A stretch of DNA of 11,927 bases. Source: Candidatus Kaiserbacteria bacterium RIFCSPLOWO2_02_FULL_54_13. GTDB taxonomy: Bacteria > Patescibacteriota > Minisyncoccia > Phycocordibacterales > Phycocordibacteraceae. Position numbers and translations under genes: made by a program. This document shows, piece after piece, positions 6,479 through 11,927 of the stretch (its first letter is position 1; the number at the start of each line of letters is the position of its first letter). The stretch lies in assembly GCA_001783465.1 (NCBI GenBank), contig MFMI01000003.1:5954-17880 (forward strand), written 5' to 3'. The notes below the pieces were generated by a model. The model was not told the DNA's origin. It searched no databases and worked only from the letters and a program-made list of their open reading frames with translations.

Positions 6479-6844
6479 TCATCCATCTTTGAGCCACGGT
6501 TCCCCTGCTGACCGGTCCACATAGTCCGGAGCGAATGAACGCAGCTCCGCGACTGTCGTCCCGAGCGCTCTTAACGTGAGTTTCTTCCCATAGAGAGCAA
6601 CAAGGATGTCCGAGACTTTTCGGGTAGGATGTCTGACTTTCCCTTCCCGCAAGCCGGTGAGGATTTCGCGATACACGGCCAACACCTCCGGGTCATTGAG
6701 CTTGCGCTCTCGGCTCCGGCGGTGAAAGCCGGGCTTAACCCAGCAGTAGTAGAAAACTGCTTCCCACAGCAGCCATGCCATTTCCCTTGTGGCGGTCGCC
6801 AGTTTCCTCACGGCGGTTGAGAGACTATTAGGATTTGTTTGCAT
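6479..6844 (-). CDS. Small basic orphan protein
   Basis: I do not recognise this 121-residue protein. It is rich in Arg and Lys and predicted mostly helical by eye. Residues 23-37 form an aromatic hydrophobic stretch (MAWLLWEAVFYYCWV) that could pack in a core or touch a membrane but is short for a transmembrane helix. A basic cluster follows (FHRRSRERK, 40-48). The half from about 73 onward (HPTRKVSDILVALYGKK) has regular hydrophobic spacing that might form a small helical bundle; a helix-turn-helix is not evident. The ATG at 6844 is well supported by GAGGAG six bases upstream (6856-6851). The gene has a near-consensus promoter with an inverted repeat over its -35, and a downstream terminator, so it is a real and probably regulated single-gene unit. 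No function is proposed. Confidence 0.78.
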   Translation of the reverse strand: MQTNPNSLSTAVRKLATATREMAWLLWEAVFYYCWVKPGFHRRSRERKLNDPEVLAVYREILTGLREGKVRHPTRKVSDILVALYGKKLTLRALGTTVAELRSFAPDYVDRSAGEPWLKDG

Positions 6845-6911
6845 CCTGTACTCCTCGGTAGTTGATGTTGATACGGACGGACCCTTCGTGGCCTTGAACA
6901 GCCTGCAGCCG

Positions 6912-6939
6912 ATTATACATATGCACCGTAATCAGTCAA
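6912..6939 (-). promoter_or_regulatory. Strong promoter of the small orphan gene
   Basis: On the - strand, TTGACT (6939-6934, 5 of 6) and a perfect TATAAT (6917-6912) are separated by 16 bp. The predicted start near 6905 gives a leader of about 60 bases to the ATG at 6844. This is the best promoter match in the window. Its -35 box lies in the centre of the inverted repeat at 6927-6953. Confidence 0.72.
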
Positions 6940-6953
6940 GCTGACTGATTACG
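6927..6953. repeat. Perfect 12-bp inverted repeat overlapping a -35 box (candidate operator)
   Basis: CGTAATCAGTCA (6927-6938) is matched exactly by its reverse complement TGACTGATTACG (6942-6953), with a 3-base centre AGC. The - strand -35 box at 6939-6934 lies within it, so a protein bound here would block or recruit RNA polymerase at that promoter. Read on the + strand the repeat is followed by TTTTT (6954-6958) and so looks like a terminator, but no convincing + strand gene precedes it. Read on the - strand it has no T-tract, so it is not a normal terminator for the glycosyltransferase gene ending at 6979. Confidence 0.8.
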
Positions 6954-6978
6954 TTTTTGGCGAGAAACCCTAGGGGGG

Positions 6979-8067
6979 TTACCTCTGGGCGACTGCGTTA
7001 ATCAATTCAATCATGCGGGGAATGACTACCTCAAAACAATACTCTGTTCGTATCCGTTCTTGCGCCGCGTGGCCGAGCCTCGCGCGCAGTGCCGGGTCGG
7101 AGAGGAGCTTCTCAAGCTTTTCTGCAAATTCTTCTTCAGTGTGTGCGAGATAGCCGTTCATACCGTCCTGAATGACATAGGGCACCTCTCCAAAAGCGCT
7201 TGCGACTATCGCAAGCCCGCACGCCATATACTCAATGAGTTTGTACGACTGTTTCCCCGTGTTCCATTCGCCATCAATCCTATTCGGTACAACGCCGATA
7301 TCAAACTTTTGGATTTCCAATAGTATGTTTTCAGGATTGACCCAATCCACAATTTCAACCGCGAGACCGGGAATATGTTGAAACATCTCGTGCACTTCTT
7401 TGTTTCGAGACGCTCCTATAAGGACAAACGTGAAAGGAACTTTTGTTTCGCCGACGACCATCCTCAAAACAGAGGCGAGGATTTTTAGATTGGGGATATG
7501 GTTGTTCGCCGCCCCGGTCCACCCGATGACGACGGGTGCGCTGTTCTGCGAGTATTGCTTCGTGAATTTTTTATACGCGGCGTGATTGACCGTGATGTGG
7601 ATGAGATGCACGTTATTGTTGTACTGCCTCGCCCATTCAACTTGCGCATGGCTCGACACGATTACCAGGTCGGCCATGCGCGTCAATACCATGGTCTTGA
7701 AAAAACTATGCACATAAACCGGGTCGTCAATATCAAATATCATCTTCCGTCTGGAGATAAAGAGGTACGCGACCATAATAATGAGGAAGTACTTGTTCGC
7801 GATAGCCCGCTGGAGATAGACGACATCCCCTTTTTTAATTGAAAAAAGTGAGCGAATGACCTCTACAATCAATGCCCATTTCCCCGGCCAGTGCGTGCGA
7901 GAAATAAGAAGCACAGGAGGCGTATGAATGACGGTACTCAACCCTCGTGCACGCAGTTCGTCCGCAACGCAAAAAGCGCGCGGACGAGACGAGGAGCTCC
8001 GTATATCGCTAAACGTATAGAAATGAATGGTTCCGGGCTTCGGTGCCAAACTGCGTTGTCGTTCCAT
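6979..8067 (-). CDS. Glycosyltransferase, GT4-like (GT-B fold)
   Basis: This 362-residue probable cytoplasmic glycosyltransferase would add a sugar to a lipid-linked or growing glycan. The C-terminal half carries the GT4 (Glycos_transf_1) pattern: IGWTGA (181-186), FDIGVVPNR (255-263), then KLIEYMACGLAIVAS (276-290) with E279 in the conserved acidic position that contacts the donor. The N-terminal domain has FDIDDPVY (111-118), common in related GT-B enzymes. Hydrophobic residues 93-104 are probably a Rossmann helix or membrane-facing surface rather than a transmembrane segment. The frame stays open to 8211, but that extension would overlap the divergent methyltransferase gene. ATG 8067 is preferred because a normal N-terminal beta strand (IHFYTFSD) follows it. 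No clear Shine-Dalgarno sequence is present. Donor and acceptor are unknown. Confidence 0.88.
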   Translation of the reverse strand: MERQRSLAPKPGTIHFYTFSDIRSSSSRPRAFCVADELRARGLSTVIHTPPVLLISRTHWPGKWALIVEVIRSLFSIKKGDVVYLQRAIANKYFLIIMVAYLFISRRKMIFDIDDPVYVHSFFKTMVLTRMADLVIVSSHAQVEWARQYNNNVHLIHITVNHAAYKKFTKQYSQNSAPVVIGWTGAANNHIPNLKILASVLRMVVGETKVPFTFVLIGASRNKEVHEMFQHIPGLAVEIVDWVNPENILLEIQKFDIGVVPNRIDGEWNTGKQSYKLIEYMACGLAIVASAFGEVPYVIQDGMNGYLAHTEEEFAEKLEKLLSDPALRARLGHAAQERIRTEYCFEVVIPRMIELINAVAQR

Positions 8068-8079
8068 TTTTATAAGGGT

Positions 8080-8087
8080 AGTATACT
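8080..8087. promoter_or_regulatory. Palindromic -10-like element in a 34-bp divergent gap
   Basis: AGTATACT is its own reverse complement, so TATACT (5 of 6 to TATAAT) reads on both strands between the divergent genes starting at 8067 (-) and 8102 (+). Starts seven bases downstream would give leaders of about 6-8 bases on each side. No good -35 is seen on either strand, so this is tentative. Confidence 0.3.
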
Positions 8088-8101
8088 GCGTGAGACAACG
8101 T

Positions 8102-8812
8102 ATGTATAGAGAATTCAAAAAAAGATTCCGGACATTTAAGAATTGGTGGAGGTTTATCCCTCCCTGTAACCGCGCCCGCCACAATGTGGTCGCACGGCTC
8201 CGAGACGGCACGAAGATTCTTATCCGTGATATACGCTCCGATGACTATACGACGCTGATGGATATGGCGTGCGGAGACATGTATCTCCTGTCTGAAATCA
8301 AGAATCCTTCCGTCATCGTGGACGTCGGCGCACATATCGGCATCTTTTCCATCATCGTGGCGCGCCGTTTCCCCAACGCGACCGTCTATGCGATAGAACC
8401 GGATACCGAAAACTATCAGGCGCTCCTACAGAATATAGCCCTGAACGGCCTTAAAAATATCTCTCCCTTGAATGCGGCAGTCGCAGGAGAGTATGGCTCA
8501 ACGCCTTTGTATACCTCACCGTCGAGCGTCGCCCATTCTACCGTTGATGCGACGGTGGGAGCAGAAACAAAAATGGTTGACACAATCCCGCTGTCAAAGT
8601 TCCCTCACATAGACGTCTTAAAGTTCGATGCGGAAGGAGCAGAATATGTAGTCAAGGAAATCCCGAGGACGTCGTATCTTGCGATTGAGATACACAACAT
8701 CGCGGGGCAGGATACAGGAAAACTCGAGCGTGAGGTCATGTCAAAATTCCATATCATTAAAAAAGACGTCGGAAAGTCTGGGCACATAACGCTCGTAGGG
8801 GTTGGGGGGTGA
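8102..8812 (+). CDS. FkbM-family SAM-dependent methyltransferase
   Basis: This is a 236-residue class I methyltransferase of the FkbM family, whose members usually O-methylate sugars in glycans or natural products. The SAM-binding motif I is VDVGAHIG (73-80), E99-P100 ends the second strand, and DVLKFDAEGAE (171-181) is the FkbM version of motif IV. The basic N-terminus (KKRFRTFKNWWR) may bind the acceptor or a membrane surface. The frame is open from 8027, but ATG 8102 avoids overlap with the divergent glycosyltransferase and leaves 34 bp between the two starts. It ends four bases from the stop of the convergent GT9 gene, with no terminator between them, so the two transcripts probably overlap. 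The glycan setting suggests O-methylation of a sugar hydroxyl; the position is unknown. Confidence 0.88.
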   Translation: MYREFKKRFRTFKNWWRFIPPCNRARHNVVARLRDGTKILIRDIRSDDYTTLMDMACGDMYLLSEIKNPSVIVDVGAHIGIFSIIVARRFPNATVYAIEPDTENYQALLQNIALNGLKNISPLNAAVAGEYGSTPLYTSPSSVAHSTVDATVGAETKMVDTIPLSKFPHIDVLKFDAEGAEYVVKEIPRTSYLAIEIHNIAGQDTGKLEREVMSKFHIIKKDVGKSGHITLVGVGG

Positions 8813-8816
8813 AAGA

Positions 8817-9839
8817 TTACTGTGTGACGGCGGCTACGCGCAGTGCAACCTCCTTGACGTCAATCTCATTGATGCAGACGGGATAGTCTTTATACACATG
8901 GCCGGAGGTACAGAGGTCGTTGCGCGAAAAGACAGAGACGGGCGCGCTTGCGCCGTACTGTTCCGGGAACCACCAATTGCGCCCGAGACACGTGCTCATG
9001 ACGACGAGGGGCCTGCCGAGCTGTGCGGCGATATGCGCCATGCCGGTGTCCACGCTTACGACAGCCCGACTATGCTGTATAAGATTCATCATGTCTTGCA
9101 GTGTCGCCTCTCCCGCGATGACCTTCGCTTCCACGTCATTGGCGATGGCGAGCGCGGATTCTCGATCTGCCCGCGCGCCGCTCACGACTATGGAAATGTC
9201 TTCGGGGAGCGTGCGCCGTAAGGCAATGAGCAGTTCGCGGCTCTTCTCGGGGCTCATGCCGCGACCCGCCGCCCCGGAAAAAAAGTGGGCGACGATGTAC
9301 TTCCCCGCTTCCAGACGGAACGCAGTAAGCACTGCCGCATTTTGCACGCATTCTAACGCGGGGAACGGGAGAACTATCGGGAATCCCGCCGCGCGCAGAG
9401 CCGCGCGTTCATGTTCGGCGACCGCAATGTCAGAGCGGACTGGAATGAGTCGGTCATAAAGGATACTGTTCCATCGCGATGTATCGCTGAAGCCGATGAG
9501 CCCTCCCTTCTTCGCGAGAGCCCTCGCGATGAGTTTGCTCGCCAAGCCGAACCTTCCGCCCTTTTTACCGGCGTATTGCGTGACAACCAGGTCGCTCCCG
9601 TAAAAATTCCTCCAGAGCGAAAGGACCGAACGCGGGTTTCGCCGATTCGCTTCAATGACCTCCAGCCATGGATACGCCGCGAACAGGTCACGGATCATTC
9701 CCGCGCGGCCCGCCATAACAATGCCGAGACGCGCCTGCGGGTAGCGTGTGTGCACATTTTCCAGCAGATACTTCCCCATCAGGCAGTCGCCGATAGAAGA
9801 AGCGCGGAATGTAAGTGCCTTACGAATGGAAGCCGGCAT
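8817..9839 (-). CDS. Glycosyltransferase family 9 (heptosyltransferase-like)
   Basis: This is a 340-residue GT-B enzyme of the ADP-heptose:LPS heptosyltransferase superfamily. The N-terminal signature is FRASSIGDCL (11-20), where family members have R-x-S-S-I-G-D. The C-terminal donor site is VSVDTGMAHIAAQLGRP (261-277), the GT9 hallmark DTG-x-x-H-x-A. Length is typical. ATG 9839 is chosen; a TTG at 9908 in the same frame would overlap the upstream gene by 61 bases and add residues before the conserved N-terminal strand. It begins eight bases after the FkbM gene ends, so the two are cotranscribed. GT9 enzymes are common in lipopolysaccharide assembly but also occur in other glycan clusters. 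No heptose-biosynthesis genes are seen here, so the donor sugar is open. Confidence 0.9.
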   Translation of the reverse strand: MPASIRKALTFRASSIGDCLMGKYLLENVHTRYPQARLGIVMAGRAGMIRDLFAAYPWLEVIEANRRNPRSVLSLWRNFYGSDLVVTQYAGKKGGRFGLASKLIARALAKKGGLIGFSDTSRWNSILYDRLIPVRSDIAVAEHERAALRAAGFPIVLPFPALECVQNAAVLTAFRLEAGKYIVAHFFSGAAGRGMSPEKSRELLIALRRTLPEDISIVVSGARADRESALAIANDVEAKVIAGEATLQDMMNLIQHSRAVVSVDTGMAHIAAQLGRPLVVMSTCLGRNWWFPEQYGASAPVSVFSRNDLCTSGHVYKDYPVCINEIDVKEVALRVAAVTQ

Positions 9840-9847
9840 AGAGAATT

Positions 9848-10708
9848 TCAGTATACCCGAGCGCGCAGCCGGCGCATCTTTACCGAGAGATTGTGCTTGA
9901 GGGCGCAAAAAAGCGAAGTCGCGAAGCTTGCAATCGGGCGCGACAATGCGTGCTCTCGCGGGATGGCGACAAGGTCAAACGGCGCGCTCTCGCTGAAGAA
10001 GAGCCACGCGCGCGGCGCTATGAGCGCGGTCAAGAGCGTCGCGCTCCTCACGCGAGCAAGCAGCCCGCCTCTCTGCTCAAGAGGGATATAGATGCGGTAG
10101 CCGCGGGCGGTGAAGAATCGCTCCAGTGTCCGCACTGATGCGCCGTGTGCGCGCAATTGCGATAGATTGACTTCAAAGAGCACCACCGGTCGTGCACGCT
10201 CTATGAGCTTTGAGCCGCCGAGGAGCACCTCAAGTTCCATTCCTTCAACATCCATCTTGATGAAATCGGCATGCGCGATTTCACTATCAAGCGTCGCGAC
10301 CGGGATATCCCCGCCCGGCAGGAGCGTATCCGCCCCCGCGTTTGACGCGTTGCGCACGACCAGAGTCCCGCTTCCCGCTTTGCTCCCGAGCGCCTTATTG
10401 ATTAATCGCAAGGACACTCCATTCGCTATCGCATTTCGGGACAACAGGGCGAATGTTTTGACGGCCGGTTCAAACGCTGTAACTTTTCCGCCTCCAGCCG
10501 CCATCGGGATAGCGAAGGTGCCGATGTGTGCGCCGATATCGACGACGCTGTCCCCCGGACGCACGAATGTGCGCGCCAGGGTAAGTAGCCTTTCATTTGG
10601 ATACACATCGCCGCGAAGTGCTGCCGCCATTTTTTTGTCGCGGTCCGCGTCTACAAAAAATATGCCGCGGGGGGTTTGCAGGCGCATGATTTTTTCTTCT
10701 CTGCTCAT
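9848..10708 (-). CDS. FkbM-family SAM-dependent methyltransferase
   Basis: This 286-residue FkbM methyltransferase is the second in the window. Motif I is VVDIGAHIG (55-63), FEP lies at 79-81, and DFIKMDVEGME (148-158) carries the family acidic motif. It is about 50 residues longer than the one at 8102, mainly through a C-terminal region rich in Ala, Leu and Arg that ends in a basic tail (KMRRLRARVY). That tail might associate with membrane or acceptor. The ATG at 10708 overlaps the stop of the upstream glycosyltransferase as ATGA, which decides the start over the in-frame GTG or other upstream starts reaching 10750. An internal Met at residue 8 is possible. Cotranscription with two glycosyltransferases indicates modification of the same glycan. 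Confidence 0.9.
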   Translation of the reverse strand: MSREEKIMRLQTPRGIFFVDADRDKKMAAALRGDVYPNERLLTLARTFVRPGDSVVDIGAHIGTFAIPMAAGGGKVTAFEPAVKTFALLSRNAIANGVSLRLINKALGSKAGSGTLVVRNASNAGADTLLPGGDIPVATLDSEIAHADFIKMDVEGMELEVLLGGSKLIERARPVVLFEVNLSQLRAHGASVRTLERFFTARGYRIYIPLEQRGGLLARVRSATLLTALIAPRAWLFFSESAPFDLVAIPREHALSRPIASFATSLFCALKHNLSVKMRRLRARVY

Positions 10709-11823
10709 GCTCCGATAAAGGCGCCGATGCGCGCCGCCCGCTTTGACCACAAGTGTTCGCGGGCCTTTTGCAATCTATTCATGATTGCCTGCGTTGATTC
10801 TTCGGGACTGGAACATACCGCATACACTTTTCGGGCGAGATCGACAGGATCATCCGGAGCATAAAACACCACATCTTCCTCGGACACGAGCGAGCGGAGC
10901 GCCGGAGTATTTGCCGCGACGACCGGTCGTCCTGTCGCCATGTATTCAAAGAGCTTCATCGGGGCCGTGTAATGGTAGGAGAATTCATTCGCGCGTGTCC
11001 CGAGAATGAGCAATACATCCGCGGCCGCACACCATGTTACTATGCTTTTGTGTTCAACGGACCCGCCGAAGTGCAGTGGTACCGAAGGCCCTCCTGTCCT
11101 TCTTTCAAATTCTTCTTGCGTGCCGCCGATAAGATACGTGAGGACCCCGTTCTTCTTGAGTTCTACCGCGGCCCTCTGGAGCACGGGCATCCCCTTCCAG
11201 TCGTAGAACCGCCCGACATACAAAGCGATGTTCGCTTCTGCCGGAAGCGCACACTCCTTCCTCGCATCCTCCTTTGACGGAACATTGAAAGCGCTCGGGT
11301 CGACGCCGTTCGGCTCCACGATGAATCGCTCCGGCCGGAGACTGAAGACGCTCGCGATCTTTTCTCTCGTGAGCGGATTGGTCGCGATGATGTAGTTCGC
11401 TCTCTTGAAGAAAAGCCGCGTCAGGACGTTCGCGATTTTCGGCGAGTGCATCTCGACTGCAATGGGTGCGCCGAGAAGCGCCAGCGGCGCAAACGAGTAC
11501 GGGTCCATGTCTATGGTGTAGACGAGGGCAGAACCTCGATGGCGCAACAGATACAGGCACACTGACGCCATAAAGGTTAATGAGCTCAAGGCGAACCCAA
11601 CACTGCCCCGGTCATACCAGTCGAAGCTGAGAAATGTCCGCGTCGGTACGTAAACTCTGAGGCCATAAAATTCCTTCAACGAGAGGTGCGAACGGAGCGT
11701 TCGTGGAATGCAAAGTTCCACCTCAATTCCCTGCTCAATAAATGCCTCGCACATCTTCGCCAATTGTATGCCGTACGCCTTCTCGCTCGGCATGCGCGCA
11801 TTCGCGATATAGTATATTTTCAT
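10705..11823 (-). CDS. Glycosyltransferase, GT4 family
   Basis: This is a 372-residue GT-B glycosyltransferase. The N-terminal strand is MKIYYIANARMPSEKAYGIQ, followed by typical acceptor-domain features. The hinge and donor domain show PNGVD (171-175), LYVGRFYDWKG (201-211), then APMKLFEYMATGRPVVA (287-303) with E293 at the conserved donor-binding position. A hydrophobic segment at 79-94 fits a buried helix more than a membrane span. ATG 11823 is chosen because it overlaps the stop of the upstream partial gene as ATGA; a GTG at 11874 in frame would overlap that gene by more than 50 bases. It overlaps the following FkbM gene by the same ATGA arrangement, so three genes are tightly coupled. 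Donor and acceptor cannot be read from sequence. Confidence 0.92.
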   Translation of the reverse strand: MKIYYIANARMPSEKAYGIQLAKMCEAFIEQGIEVELCIPRTLRSHLSLKEFYGLRVYVPTRTFLSFDWYDRGSVGFALSSLTFMASVCLYLLRHRGSALVYTIDMDPYSFAPLALLGAPIAVEMHSPKIANVLTRLFFKRANYIIATNPLTREKIASVFSLRPERFIVEPNGVDPSAFNVPSKEDARKECALPAEANIALYVGRFYDWKGMPVLQRAAVELKKNGVLTYLIGGTQEEFERRTGGPSVPLHFGGSVEHKSIVTWCAAADVLLILGTRANEFSYHYTAPMKLFEYMATGRPVVAANTPALRSLVSEEDVVFYAPDDPVDLARKVYAVCSSPEESTQAIMNRLQKAREHLWSKRAARIGAFIGA

Positions 11824-11927
11824 ACGCTGCTGTTCTTCCCTATAACGAGGAATTGCTTCCCGAAGATGCGCCACGCGAGCGGGAAGCGCAGATATGCGAC
11901 AACAACAAAAGTGGGGTACTGGAGCCC
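11820..11927 (-). CDS. C-terminal end of an upstream gene, possibly a SAM methyltransferase (partial)
   Basis: An open - strand frame enters from the right window edge and encodes 35 residues ending at the TGA at 11822-11820. That TGA overlaps the ATG of the GT4 gene as ATGA. The end, RFPLAWRIFGKQFLVIGKNSSV, read as RFPLAWRIFGK then QFLVIGK, resembles the last strand of class I SAM methyltransferases found in glycan clusters (compare FLV-x-G/A-R-K endings). No catalytic motif is inside the window, so the product name is tentative. The coding call rests on the exact 4-bp stop/start overlap and the uninterrupted frame. Confidence 0.65.
   Translation of the reverse strand, partial: GLQYPTFVVVAYLRFPLAWRIFGKQFLVIGKNSSV

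Noticed and set aside
6927..6958. Inverted repeat plus TTTTT as a simple terminator
   Set aside because: The T-tract is on the + strand, where no supported gene precedes it; the - strand side has no T-tract, and the repeat coincides with a -35 box, so an operator is the better reading.
6966..6980. Imperfect palindrome AACCC-TAGGG-GGGTT next to the GT4 stop
   Set aside because: It is short, imperfect and has no T-tract; likely chance.
9411..10091. Long + strand open frame (226 codons) across the GT9/FkbM junction
   Set aside because: It is antisense to two genes with clear family motifs and crosses their boundary; there is no ribosome binding site or recognisable domain.
10110..10718. Long + strand open frame (202 codons) opposite the FkbM gene
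   Set aside because: The Ser/Arg/Pro-rich translation is typical of antisense shadow; the FkbM motifs are on the - strand.

Overview
The window is 11.9 kb of bacterial DNA from a surface-glycan (O-antigen or exopolysaccharide-like) biosynthesis region. It holds thirteen genes, two of them cut by the window edges. TGA is used as a stop throughout, so the ordinary bacterial code applies, and base composition is moderate. The organism cannot be named from this sequence. The gene style (short intergenic gaps, weak ribosome binding sites in the sugar genes, several orphan genes) would suit an uncultivated lineage such as Patescibacteria, but that is a guess. No gap between genes exceeds about 170 bases, and no rRNA, tRNA, CRISPR array, insertion sequence or attachment site was seen.

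Left part, + strand (1-5400). The tail of a transketolase is followed one base later by an NAD-dependent epimerase/dehydratase (325-1356). Next comes a free-standing HD-domain phosphohydrolase (1443-2147) with its own promoter and a strong terminator. Then follows a compact three-gene block: GDP-mannose 4,6-dehydratase (2265-3287), a ColD-type PLP-dependent 3-dehydratase (3301-4464) and a GDP-fucose/GDP-colitose synthase-type epimerase-reductase (4468-5400). The 3-dehydratase carries His instead of the usual PLP-anchoring Lys, so the block reads best as GDP-mannose to GDP-L-colitose, a 3,6-dideoxy sugar donor. It does not look like a simple GDP-fucose or GDP-perosamine pathway.

Middle (5401-6978), - strand. 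Two single-gene units follow: an unrecognised GT-A-like protein (5472-6311) and a small basic orphan (6479-6844). Each has a recognisable promoter, a leader of about 50-60 bases, a good Shine-Dalgarno sequence and a hairpin-plus-T terminator. The orphan's -35 box lies inside a perfect 12-bp inverted repeat that looks like an operator.

Right part (6979-11927). A GT4 glycosyltransferase (- strand) and an FkbM methyltransferase (+ strand) diverge from a 34-bp gap. The methyltransferase converges with a four-gene - strand run. In transcription order that run is the tail of a probable SAM methyltransferase, a GT4 glycosyltransferase, a second FkbM methyltransferase and a GT9 heptosyltransferase-like enzyme. 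ATGA overlaps join the first three. Together the region would make a deoxy-sugar donor, assemble a glycan with at least three glycosyltransferases and O-methylate it.
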